Of a DNA stretch of 64,000 nucleotides, positions 8,295 to 16,734 are shown piece after piece. The stretch's first letter is position 1, and every line of letters begins with the position of its first letter. The notes under the pieces were generated by a model, which ran no database searches, was not told the origin of the DNA, and saw nothing but the letters and a program-made list of their open reading frames with translations. Made by a program: the position numbers and the translations under genes. The DNA comes from CAVYGN01 sp964413265 (lineage in GTDB: Bacteria; Spirochaetota; Brevinematia; Brevinematales; JAOACQ01): contig CAYPRX010000013.1 of the NCBI GenBank assembly GCA_964413265.1, forward strand, positions 1 through 64,000, given 5' to 3'.

Positions 8295-8559
8295 TCCTTT
8301 TGACGACATCAGTGGGATTTTTAATGATAAGCCTCTTTCCCTTGGTATCGTTGTATTTGGCCGACATAATAAGAAGGCTGATTGCAGCTGAATCGATGTA
8401 ATTGACATTACGCATATCGAATACAAGGTATGCCACATGGCCGCTTGCAATATCCTTTTCTATATCCAGCTTGATATTGTTTAAAAAAAAGATCGTAAAG
8501 TCGCCGCTGATTGAATACTGCACAATATCTCCTTCCACGATGCTCCTTGAGTACTGCAT
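8248..8559 (-). CDS. STAS-domain anti-sigma-factor antagonist
   Basis: This 103-residue single STAS domain follows the SpoIIAA/RsbV plan, with the phosphorylatable serine in NVNYIDSAAISLL (Ser57). Such proteins are switched by a serine kinase and a PP2C phosphatase. A SpoIIE-type phosphatase with unknown partner lies at 27914-29428. The gene ends the minus-strand operon that begins at 14387 and overlaps queH tail to tail by 47 bases. AAGGAGG precedes the ATG at 8559. Confidence 0.88.
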   Translation of the reverse strand: MQYSRSIVEGDIVQYSISGDFTIFFLNNIKLDIEKDIASGHVAYLVFDMRNVNYIDSAAISLLIMSAKYNDTKGKRLIIKNPTDVVKRIIDNAELSFVDYQYA

Positions 8560-8653
8560 ATACCCTCCTTATTAATAGCTTTCAAATTATAAATTAAAAA
8601 TAAAATAATACAAGTATTTTTAACACATTTTTCACACAATTATTGCACATCTG

Positions 8654-9934
8654 TCATTCTATGGCTGGAATTGCAATCGATCCGTCCATGTATTTCTGGA
8701 GAATGCCCGGGACGGCTATGCTGCCGTCCTCCTGCTGGTAATTCTCCAGAATGGCAACGAGTGTCCTGCCAACGGCAAGAGCCGAACCGTTAAGGGTGTG
8801 GACGAATTCCACTTTACCCGTGGATTCTCTTCTGAATTTTATTTCGGCCCTTCTGGATTGGAAATCCAGGCAGTTGGAAACCGATGAGATCTCCTTATAG
8901 TTGTTCAGGCTGGGAAGCCAGACTTCAAGATCGTAACATTTTGCAGCCGAAAAACCCATATCACCGCTGGAAAGCATTACCACCCTGTAGGGAAGCTCCA
9001 GGAGCTGGAGTATCTTCTCCGCGTCTCTGAGCATATCCTGGTGCTCTTTCACTGAATCTTCCGGCCTTGTGAATTTTACAAGCTCGACTTTGTTGAACTG
9101 GTGCTGGCGGATAAGCCCCCTGGTCTGGCTGCCCCAGCTCCCTGCTTCCAGCCTGAAACTGGGTGCATAGCCTGTGATTTTAATAGGGAGGTCTGATTCC
9201 CTGAGAATTTCGTTGCGGTATATGTTAGTCAGGGGTACCTCTGCTGTCGGGTTAAGGTAAAGTTCACTGGAATCAATCCTGTATAGATCTTCTTTAAATT
9301 TAGGAAGCTGCCCGGTTCCCTGCAGGGAAGTGGAATTGATTAAAAAGGGAACTAATTTCTCTTCATAACCGGCGGCCTCGTTGGTGTCAAGCATGAAATC
9401 GATGAGAGCCCTTTCAAGTTTTGCCGCCTTTCCGTTATAGAGGGTAAAACCGCTGCCGGCTATCTTTGCTCCCCTTTCGAAGTCGAGAATACCGAGCCTC
9501 TGACCCAATTCGTAATGCGGCAGAGGATTAAATGAAAATTCCCGGGGATATCCCCATTTTCTTATTTCAATGTTGGAGGATTCGTCAGGGCCGGCCGGTA
9601 CGTCATCCATCGGCAGATTGGGAAGAAGCAAAAGATTCTCTTCGAGTTCAATATTGACGGCCTTTTCCCTTTCCTCGACCTTTGCCAGTTCAGTGCCGAT
9701 CCTGTCAACATCTTTCATCAGCTTTGAAGCGTCGCCTCCCCTTGCTTTAAGTATGCCTACCTCTTTGGAGATGGATTTCCTGCTGTGCCGGAGTTCGTCC
9801 GCCGTCCTCTGGATTTCCCTTTTCTCTGCGTTTAATGCTGATATCTTTTCAATCAGTTCAGGGGATTTAAGCCTGTATTTCAGCCTTGATTTTACATCTG
9901 CCTCGTTTTCCATTATCAATTTGATGTCAAGCAT
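8654..9934 (-). CDS. serS: Seryl-tRNA synthetase
   Basis: A 426-residue class IIa synthetase charging tRNA-Ser. The N-terminal helical arm (about residues 30-110, antiparallel coiled coil that grips the long variable arm) is followed by the catalytic domain with TAEVPLTNIYRNEIL, motif 2 (SWGSQTRGLIRQHQFNKVE) and motif 3 (LNGSALAVGRTLVAILENYQ). Length is typical. It sits 30 bases after the large coiled-coil gene in the same operon and before the STAS gene. Confidence 0.95.
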   Translation of the reverse strand: MLDIKLIMENEADVKSRLKYRLKSPELIEKISALNAEKREIQRTADELRHSRKSISKEVGILKARGGDASKLMKDVDRIGTELAKVEEREKAVNIELEENLLLLPNLPMDDVPAGPDESSNIEIRKWGYPREFSFNPLPHYELGQRLGILDFERGAKIAGSGFTLYNGKAAKLERALIDFMLDTNEAAGYEEKLVPFLINSTSLQGTGQLPKFKEDLYRIDSSELYLNPTAEVPLTNIYRNEILRESDLPIKITGYAPSFRLEAGSWGSQTRGLIRQHQFNKVELVKFTRPEDSVKEHQDMLRDAEKILQLLELPYRVVMLSSGDMGFSAAKCYDLEVWLPSLNNYKEISSVSNCLDFQSRRAEIKFRRESTGKVEFVHTLNGSALAVGRTLVAILENYQQEDGSIAVPGILQKYMDGSIAIPAIE

Positions 9935-9964
9935 AATTTTCTGCCTCTTGGTAAAAGCTGTTAA

Positions 9965-12793
9965 TTACTGGACGTATCTTTCCAGTATCAATTCTACGTA
10001 AGCCCTCGATATTTTCAGGCTTTTCGATATGTCCTCGATGCTCCATTCCTGCTCTTTGAGCCTGAGTATATTCTTGATCACGTCCTCATCGGCTCCAAGT
10101 TCATCGGATGAGGGCTTTCTGTGCCCTGAGGAGCCGGACTTTTCCACGAGCGCAGTTTCCTGGGTATCCCTTACTCTCTCGAGCCTTGTTTCCAGTTTTG
10201 CGACCCACTCTCTCATTTTCTGGACCTTCTTGGACTCCTCTTCGATATGAACCAGGAGGTTTTCGATATCAACGATCTTATCTACTGCGTAGCTTACCCT
10301 GTCCTGCTCTCCGAAGATCTTCGAAATGCCAGCCTGCGCGGTTTTGATATCCTCTTCTATCTTTTTGGATGTTTTCACAATTCCGGTTATCTTTTCCTCC
10401 GCACCTGCTATTTTTGCATTGATATCTTTCAGATCATCCTTCGAACTTTCAATCGAATTTAATATTTTGTTGACCACATCTTTTTTCTTTTCAACCTCGG
10501 CAGCTTTTAACTTTATATCTTCGTAAGATTTTAAAGTGTCCAAAAGGGCTTTTTTGACCTCCTCCGCTTTTCCTTGCTGTTTCTCAATGAGGCTGAGTAT
10601 ATCCTCCGTTTCCTTAGCTTTCTGAAGGGCTTCGGTCATTGTCTGGTGGACTATCGTGGTTTCTTTTTTACTGGCAGCCAGATTAAGGAGCAGGGCGTTG
10701 AGATCCCTGTTTTCAGACCTGATCTGGTTCAATGTTTTTAGCGACTCCTCGATGTCTTTCTTCCTTGCATCAAGTTCCTTTATGTTCTGGTTGAGCATTT
10801 CTATCTGCGAGTTTGATTTGGACGCGAGCCCCTCAGCCCTGTCAAGGATCTCTGTCTTTTTCAGCAGGTTGTCGAAGCGGGCTTCTATATCTCTGGTTCT
10901 TTTTCCGAGTTCTTTAATATTTTCACTTATCTCGTCCTTGAACTCTTCCTTATCGCTTCTAAGCTGACCGATGAGTGCAGTTACATCGGTTTTGACAGAG
11001 CTGAAAGCCTGGTCGATATCCACCCCGCTTTTCTTGATGTAGTTGTCGAAGTCGCCCGCCATATCTTTTATTTTCTTTGAAATATCTGTTTCGATAGCGG
11101 ATGCCTTTTCCCTGATGGAACCTATTTTCTTTTCCTCGAGACCGCTGAGTTCCTTTTCTATCATGGTTATCCTGTCGAGTATTTTTTTGTATTCCTCGGT
11201 TGATGAAGATACATAGCTGCTGATTTCGTCGGTAAATTTATTTTTATATTCCTCAATCTTCATTTTGTATTCGGAAATTATCATATCGGTCTTTTCGGCC
11301 AGTTCTTTTTCCCTGTTCTTCATACGTTCTATAAAGTCCGCGATCTCCTTTGAAGAGTCACTTGTCAGATTTTCTATTTTATCCTGTACCTCCCTGATCC
11401 AGGTGTTCAGTTTTTCGGAGCTTCTCTCGCCTGCCGAATCTATGCCGCTCTTAAATTCATCTATCTCTTTTTTCAGGGAACCCATCTGCTCCAGGCCCCA
11501 GCGCTTTGTCTCTTCTATTGAGGCATTCAGATCTTTTATGGCCTGTTCTTTAAGTCCGCCTGCGGCTTTGCTGGTCTCTGAGATTTCGGCTTTCAGTTCT
11601 TTTATATCGCTTCTTGCCTCTGAAATCTGTGAATTGAACTCCTTTTCAAATTTCTGTATCGACTTTGAATACTGATCTTCCACAGTTTTAAGGCGTTCAT
11701 CGGCGTTGCTCAGAACAGATTTTTTCATGTTCTCTATCTCTCCGGCAATACCGGATTCAGCCTTCTTGAACATGTCATCAGCTTCGACAGTGATTTTTTT
11801 ATGGAGAGTCTCTATACCGGATCTGATGGACAGGAACTTGTCATCCATGGCGGCAAACCTGGAGATGAAGTCGGCCTCAATCTCTTTGAATTGCCTTTCA
11901 ATATTGTTTCCGGAATCTTCCATTTTTTTAGTAACAGCTTTTTCACTCTGGGCAAGTCTTGTTTCGATTTCGGAAGTCTTGCTTACGACTTCCCTGTTCA
12001 TCTCGTTAAAGCGTTTTACACTTTCATTCCATCTTGTGTTGAATTCATCGAGGGTGTTTGAAACATTTGATTTTAATTCCTTTGCTCCCTTAATAAATTC
12101 GTCTCTGGAACTGCTGATCTGCTCATACATGGCCGAGGCTTTTGTTTCTGTTTCTTTATTATATGATTCTATTTTTTCATTTAAAGCTTCCTGAATTTTC
12201 GATGCTTTGCCCTGGAATTGAGATGATAGTTCATCGATATGAGATCCGATAGTTTGCTCTATCTCCCTTTCCCTGTCATCCAGTTCCGCAAGTGCCACGT
12301 TCCGTAATTCCTCAATACTGTTCTTTGCCCATTCCTGCGATTGTTCGAACTCGCTCCTGACCTCTTCAGATAGCTTTTTCATCTCTGCCATTTCATTTTT
12401 CAGGATTTTGACTTCATCAGAAATACCGCTGATATCGGAGAGCCTTTCCCTTAAGGAGGAAATCTCATTATTAAACCTGGCTGCCTCCTTTAAATCTCCG
12501 GTAATCCCTTCTTTTATGTTCTGATACATAGCAAGAGAGTCTTTTATGTCTAAAAGCTTGTTGTTTATGTAGGCGGTCGCTTTGTCCAATTTTTTAAGAG
12601 AGATATCAAGATTAATGGTTTTGTCCATCAGGTCTTTCTCACGGTCCTGGAACATCATTTTCATGTTGTTTATCGAAGATGCAATGAAATTTTTCAGCGT
12701 CTTGAGCTGAGTATTGCGCCTGTCTATCCTTCTAAAATAGAGAATTAAAAAAAAGCATAAAAATGCTGTTGTTATGCTGATAAAAATACTCAT
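9965..12793 (-). CDS. Very long spirochaete-type membrane-anchored coiled-coil protein
   Basis: A 942-residue protein with an N-terminal transmembrane helix (residues 3-21, ITTAFLCFFLILYF). About 850 residues of almost uninterrupted coiled coil follow, rich in Lys/Glu/Ser heptads. The C-terminal module is small and globular (DVIKNILRLKEQEWSIEDISK through YVELILERYV) and resembles a helix-turn-helix. This is the arrangement of long spirochaete coiled-coil proteins (a family annotated as SpiroCoCo in some genomes, from memory). A filament, tether or cytoskeletal role is likely but not shown. The gene lies 34 bases after two paralogous membrane-protein genes and before serS, apparently in one operon. 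Confidence 0.75.
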   Translation of the reverse strand: MSIFISITTAFLCFFLILYFRRIDRRNTQLKTLKNFIASSINNMKMMFQDREKDLMDKTINLDISLKKLDKATAYINNKLLDIKDSLAMYQNIKEGITGDLKEAARFNNEISSLRERLSDISGISDEVKILKNEMAEMKKLSEEVRSEFEQSQEWAKNSIEELRNVALAELDDREREIEQTIGSHIDELSSQFQGKASKIQEALNEKIESYNKETETKASAMYEQISSSRDEFIKGAKELKSNVSNTLDEFNTRWNESVKRFNEMNREVVSKTSEIETRLAQSEKAVTKKMEDSGNNIERQFKEIEADFISRFAAMDDKFLSIRSGIETLHKKITVEADDMFKKAESGIAGEIENMKKSVLSNADERLKTVEDQYSKSIQKFEKEFNSQISEARSDIKELKAEISETSKAAGGLKEQAIKDLNASIEETKRWGLEQMGSLKKEIDEFKSGIDSAGERSSEKLNTWIREVQDKIENLTSDSSKEIADFIERMKNREKELAEKTDMIISEYKMKIEEYKNKFTDEISSYVSSSTEEYKKILDRITMIEKELSGLEEKKIGSIREKASAIETDISKKIKDMAGDFDNYIKKSGVDIDQAFSSVKTDVTALIGQLRSDKEEFKDEISENIKELGKRTRDIEARFDNLLKKTEILDRAEGLASKSNSQIEMLNQNIKELDARKKDIEESLKTLNQIRSENRDLNALLLNLAASKKETTIVHQTMTEALQKAKETEDILSLIEKQQGKAEEVKKALLDTLKSYEDIKLKAAEVEKKKDVVNKILNSIESSKDDLKDINAKIAGAEEKITGIVKTSKKIEEDIKTAQAGISKIFGEQDRVSYAVDKIVDIENLLVHIEEESKKVQKMREWVAKLETRLERVRDTQETALVEKSGSSGHRKPSSDELGADEDVIKNILRLKEQEWSIEDISKSLKISRAYVELILERYVQ

Positions 12794-12827
12794 TATACCC
12801 TCCCAGTTCGGCAGCTTTTACCACCCG

Positions 12828-13733
12828 CTATCTTGCAATAACTCCTCCGACAATGACCCCTCCTGTCCCTGTTGAATAAAATGTATAGGTCCTGTTAAAA
12901 AGTGGGATTATGCCCAGGGCCTCGCCGTAAGCAGTTCTGATGCCGAGTTTTCTTGCGGAAGCGGTGTTAGTCACAGCCGCCACGAATTTCAGGATTTCTT
13001 CCTGGAAATCGCTTTTATTAAGTAAGAAAAGGTCTTTATCATCGACATTAAAGGTGCCGGGAAACTGGTCCTTCCCTGTAAATATGTTCACTCCATTTTC
13101 ATGACTGACGGTATCACTGAAAAGCCTGTCCGGAAAAGCTATATTCTTGGCGTTGCCTTTTTCAACCAGGGAATAGTCGAAATTCAGGACGCCAAAGTCG
13201 ACGAAGAGTTTCCTGCCCTGTATTGTATAATTGGCAGATCCTCCGGGAATATCGGAGTCTTTTGCCGGGGAGTATGCAAAATAAGTGATCTTGACACTGA
13301 TCGATCTTTGATCGCCGCTTATCACGGGTTCGGCTTTTAATTCCAGGACCTTTCTTTCGGCTTTAAGGTTTTTAAGGGCTGCTTCCATTAGCTTTATATC
13401 CCGGTAAAGCGACAATCCGGCCGAAAGGTCCTTGATCGTTATATAAACAAAAGCCAGGAAGAATATTACGACCAGCCCGATTACAATGTTCGTAAGTTTT
13501 GAATAAAAATCAAAGAGCAGAGCGGGTATTGAACTGATGAAATTGCCGATGGAGAAATGCCCGCTTTTATCCCTTACCTTTCCTGCTATCATGACCAGTA
13601 TGAAAAAGACAATGATGAGCCATCCCCAGATTGTCAGAAAAAGGAACTGCGCCACCGCAGCGATAGGCCCTACAAAATTTAAAAGGGAATTAACCACGCT
13701 TTGAAGATTCTGAAGTGATTTAAGGTTTTCCAT
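12828..13733 (-). CDS. Membrane protein with extracytoplasmic domain, paralogue of the upstream gene
   Basis: A 301-residue protein with two to three N-terminal membrane helices (AVAQFLFLTIWGWLIIVFF; LTNIVIGLVVIFFLAFVYI) and a soluble C-terminal domain. That domain contains a block (FPDRLFSDTVSHENGVNIF, then DQFPGTFNVDD) that aligns with the neighbouring protein's FPFNLYSDRTSPEKGESIT and NGFPSTYTLTN. Its ATG abuts the upstream stop codon (TAAATG), so the two are translated together. Family unknown to me; the pairing with the giant coiled-coil gene suggests an envelope or scaffold function. Confidence 0.7.
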   Translation of the reverse strand: MENLKSLQNLQSVVNSLLNFVGPIAAVAQFLFLTIWGWLIIVFFILVMIAGKVRDKSGHFSIGNFISSIPALLFDFYSKLTNIVIGLVVIFFLAFVYITIKDLSAGLSLYRDIKLMEAALKNLKAERKVLELKAEPVISGDQRSISVKITYFAYSPAKDSDIPGGSANYTIQGRKLFVDFGVLNFDYSLVEKGNAKNIAFPDRLFSDTVSHENGVNIFTGKDQFPGTFNVDDKDLFLLNKSDFQEEILKFVAAVTNTASARKLGIRTAYGEALGIIPLFNRTYTFYSTGTGGVIVGGVIAR

Positions 13734-14387
13734 TTATTTTTCCTCCATAAGCTCAAGACCTCCATTCGGGTGTACTGAACATTTATAAATCCGGCCTTCT
13801 TCAATGCTGCTGAATTCTGCCGGATGAAGTGAAATATCCATGAAGTTAACTTTAATGTCCTGGAGAGTGATATTGGTATCGCTGCCGGCAGCCTTCATGG
13901 CCTTTTCAAACAGGAAAATAAGCGTGTTTTTATACTGTTCGTCCATATTTGTAAGGGTGTAGGTTGAGGGAAAACCATTTACTGCATAGAGATCGGTAAT
14001 CGACTCCCCCTTTTCCGGGGAGGTTCTATCGGAGTATAGATTGAACGGGAATACCACTGCGTTACTGAATTTTCCATTTTTCACCACTGCCACCTTGCTT
14101 TCCAGGAAGATGTCCCTGCCATTAAGGGTGAAAGTTTTGCCGGTCAAAACGGAACCGCCGGCATCTATCAGTTTAAGACCGGCTGTAAGGTAATTTTCGT
14201 TATTAGAAATAATGAAAATCTCTGCGAAGGAATATTCAGACTTAATCAGGGCGAGGGCTTTCTCAAGATCGATCTTCCTGTTCCTCAGGGAAAAATTAAA
14301 AACATATACCGCTAATCCGGCAAATATGACAATGAATAAAATCAGGAGGATCATAGCGCCCATGCCATGTTTTGCTCTTTCAGACAT
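13734..14387 (-). CDS. Single-pass membrane protein, first gene of the coiled-coil operon
   Basis: A 217-residue protein with one N-terminal helix (MGAMILLILFIVIFAGLAV) and a soluble domain sharing the FxxxLxSDRTSxxxG and FPSTYTLxxxD blocks with the next gene. The ATG at 14387 is preferred over the TTG two codons earlier because GGGAG lies 6 bases upstream. It heads the minus-strand operon (two membrane proteins, coiled-coil protein, serS, STAS) and is divergent from dnaN. Function unknown. Confidence 0.7.
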   Translation of the reverse strand: MSERAKHGMGAMILLILFIVIFAGLAVYVFNFSLRNRKIDLEKALALIKSEYSFAEIFIISNNENYLTAGLKLIDAGGSVLTGKTFTLNGRDIFLESKVAVVKNGKFSNAVVFPFNLYSDRTSPEKGESITDLYAVNGFPSTYTLTNMDEQYKNTLIFLFEKAMKAAGSDTNITLQDIKVNFMDISLHPAEFSSIEEGRIYKCSVHPNGGLELMEEK

Positions 14388-14461
14388 GAACAACTCCCGG
14401 AATTTATGGCTTTATATTACATTATAAAGCTGATAAAATCAAATACTTGTGAGAGCGCGAA

Positions 14462-14544
14462 GATCCAGCTTTTAATAAATTAAATTTGATAAATTTGTGA
14501 AAAATAATTATAATTCTAGGAAATTAAAATGAAATAGCTGGATC
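14462..14544. repeat. Inverted repeat bracketing the dnaN promoter
   Basis: A perfect 9-bp inverted repeat, GATCCAGCT at 14462-14470 and AGCTGGATC at 14536-14544, brackets a 65-bp, almost pure A+T segment between the divergent membrane-protein gene and dnaN. The dnaN promoter lies inside it. It could be a regulatory or looping site. Confidence 0.45.
14486..14514 (+). promoter_or_regulatory. Sigma-70-type promoter for dnaN
   Basis: TTGATA at 14486-14491 and a consensus TATAAT at 14509-14514 are separated by exactly 17 bases, 49 bases upstream of the dnaN ATG. A GGAGG ribosome binding site follows (14555-14559). Confidence 0.7.
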
Positions 14545-14563
14545 AGGAAGCACAGGAGGTCAG

Positions 14564-15688
14564 ATGAAATTCACCGTTAATAAGGAAGAGTTCATTCGCA
14601 ATCTGGGAATTGCCGATTCAATCATAAATATTAAGACTCCGCTCGCAATGCTCCTTAATGTATATATTGAAGCCCAGAACGATGGAACTATAATGCTCCT
14701 TTCTTATAACGGTGAAAACGGGGTAAAGGTCGATTCTGCAGGCACTGTTGAAGAGGGCGGCAAAATAGCCCTTCTTTCAAGAAAACTTCTTGAAGCTGCA
14801 AAAAAACTTCCAGGAGACAAAATCTCATTTAAAACAAAGCCTGACAACGAACATGAAATCATCCTGACTGCCGATGGCAAGGAGAACCCTGTATTCAATA
14901 TCAACGGCGTATCTGGAGATGCTTATCCGATTTTCTTTGAATTCAACTGGGAGACATATATTAAAACATCACAGGAAACCCTCCTTGAACAGATAGTATC
15001 GACCGAGTTTTCGATTTCTACGGACTTTGCAAAACCCGCATTTACGGGGACATACATTGAGGAATCAGTCGATGGTTATATTTCATTCGTGACGAGCGAT
15101 GGCAAGAGACTTGCCGTCATTACAAGGGATTATGAAGAGAAGAAGGGCGATGTAAAGCTCGGCGTCATAGTTCCCCAGAGAATATTCAGGACACTTCAGC
15201 CGATACTTTCAACAGGCGATGTTCTCTTCTCAGTTCATAACAACCAGGCATTTTTTAAGATCGGTCAGGTCTACATCTTTTCCAATCTTGTTGATGGAAA
15301 ATTTCCAAATTATAAGGATGTAATACCAACGGAACGGGTAAATGTGGTTACTCTGGACAGCACAGAATTCCTGCAGGCCATAGATGTTGTTTCCGTTATG
15401 AGCGATCCTGAAACCGGCAAAACCAAATTCGAGCTTTCTGATAATAAATTAACTATCCTTGCAACCCATCCGATATACGGAGTGGCCCGCGAGGAAATGG
15501 ATATCGTTTACAGCGGTACTCCTATAACGATAATGTGCAATTATAAGGCTATTGTGGACTTCCTCAAGGTTACTCAGGGAAAGAAGATAGAATTTGTAAT
15601 AAATTCGCAGGGAAGCCCCATGCTTTTCAAGACCATCGGCGATGAAAATTTTGTTTATATTTCAATGCCGCTCAAGCTCTACGAATAA
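14564..15688 (+). CDS. dnaN: DNA polymerase III beta sliding clamp
   Basis: A 374-residue protein with the three-domain DnaN plan. Recognisable are the N-terminal MKFTVNKEEFIRNLGIADSI, the first-domain end (LLSRKLLEAAKKLPGDKISF), the middle-domain segment TSDGKRLAVITRDYE, and the C-terminal block ending YISMPLKLYE. The clamp encircles DNA and tethers polymerase and repair enzymes. The gene is isolated: no dnaA, recF or gyrB is beside it, unlike the common origin-proximal arrangement. It is monocistronic from its own promoter and converges on the MBL gene with a 6-base gap. Confidence 0.92.
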   Translation: MKFTVNKEEFIRNLGIADSIINIKTPLAMLLNVYIEAQNDGTIMLLSYNGENGVKVDSAGTVEEGGKIALLSRKLLEAAKKLPGDKISFKTKPDNEHEIILTADGKENPVFNINGVSGDAYPIFFEFNWETYIKTSQETLLEQIVSTEFSISTDFAKPAFTGTYIEESVDGYISFVTSDGKRLAVITRDYEEKKGDVKLGVIVPQRIFRTLQPILSTGDVLFSVHNNQAFFKIGQVYIFSNLVDGKFPNYKDVIPTERVNVVTLDSTEFLQAIDVVSVMSDPETGKTKFELSDNKLTILATHPIYGVAREEMDIVYSGTPITIMCNYKAIVDFLKVTQGKKIEFVINSQGSPMLFKTIGDENFVYISMPLKLYE

Positions 15689-15694
15689 AGACTC

Positions 15695-16546
15695 CTAGTC
15701 GAACTGGTAAAAGACGTGTTGTAATCCAAGTCCGGCAAATCCGTAATCATGGACCCTTTCTTCATATGTTTCCCAATTGTCCCCATAGTGAGTCAGGATG
15801 ATCTTCGACTTTATTTCCCGGGGCAGTTCGTTGAGTTCGTCAAGAGATGCGTGCACTCCTCCCGTGAAGAACTGGCAGTCATGGAAGATATTTTCCAGTC
15901 TGAAAAGCCTGCTGTAAGAAAGAATAAGTTCTTCGTCATATCTTGTATCGCTTGTAAACATCACCCTGTCGTCTATGATCAGTCCGCAGCTCCAGAACGA
16001 TGTTTCCCAGCTTTTGGATGTTCTTGGAATGTGTTTCGTACGGAACATTTTAATGTTTATGGAACCGACATTGGCGGCATATGTCTCTCTGGGGTAATCC
16101 GGCATCCTTTCCGGCCTGATGATTTTCCAGAAATCAGTGAAATTGAGAACGGAACCGTTTATTTCCTCATTATAGGCGCATCCGCCCCTGAGGGACATTT
16201 CCCAGAGTATGTCCTGATAGTTTTCAGTTATCACAATTGACGGCTTCTTTTTGGCGAAAAACATCCCCATAAGCGATGCTTCTTCAAGGCCTCCTATATG
16301 GTCCGCATGCGAGTGGGTAATCAGAAAGGTTCCAATATCAGTAATGTTCAACCCGAGCTCATTGAGGGATTCAGAGCACCTGGTTCCGCAATCCACAAGA
16401 ACATGGTCGTTTCCCTTCATTATAAGAAGATTGGTTTGATAGACTCGTTTGGTGAAAGCGCTCCCAATGCCAGTAAAGAAAAACGTCAGTTTACCGCTGT
16501 TCTTAAGGGAAAGTATTTTGTCCTTCATCTTCAGGATCTTCATCAT
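15695..16546 (-). CDS. MBL-fold metal-dependent hydrolase
   Basis: A metallo-beta-lactamase-fold protein of about 283 residues with the binuclear zinc motif THSHADHIGG. Downstream ligands are in FTSDTRYDEE and LTHYGDNWE, and an early LVDCGT strand is present. The layout resembles ribonuclease-Z-like or small-molecule MBL hydrolases. The ATG at 16546 (or the adjacent ATG at 16543, which is 7 bases from GAGG) is chosen. Starts up to 16789 would add about 80 residues without similarity and overlap the thiG start on the other strand. Substrate unknown. Confidence 0.8.
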   Translation of the reverse strand: MMKILKMKDKILSLKNSGKLTFFFTGIGSAFTKRVYQTNLLIMKGNDHVLVDCGTRCSESLNELGLNITDIGTFLITHSHADHIGGLEEASLMGMFFAKKKPSIVITENYQDILWEMSLRGGCAYNEEINGSVLNFTDFWKIIRPERMPDYPRETYAANVGSINIKMFRTKHIPRTSKSWETSFWSCGLIIDDRVMFTSDTRYDEELILSYSRLFRLENIFHDCQFFTGGVHASLDELNELPREIKSKIILTHYGDNWETYEERVHDYGFAGLGLQHVFYQFD

Positions 16547-16734
16547 CCGACCTCGCATATTACGTATAGTTATCGTCAGAATAAATACATATTCTTTAAT
16601 GATGTAGGTGATCTGCAGGTTATTGAATTGCCCTTTCTTATACGCCGGCAGATACATGCACCGGCGCAGGAATTGACAAAGAAAAGACCCCGGAGTATGA
16701 TTAATATAAATAATCATAAGCCGGAGCAATAAAT

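Noticed and set aside
11265..12194. Plus-strand frames of 136 and 162 codons
   Set aside because: Antisense shadows of the Lys/Glu/Ser-rich coiled coil; Ser/Phe/Leu-biased translation with no domain.
16690..16734. TPP riboswitch upstream of thiG
   Set aside because: The conserved TPP-box sequence CUGAGA is not present in the short gap.
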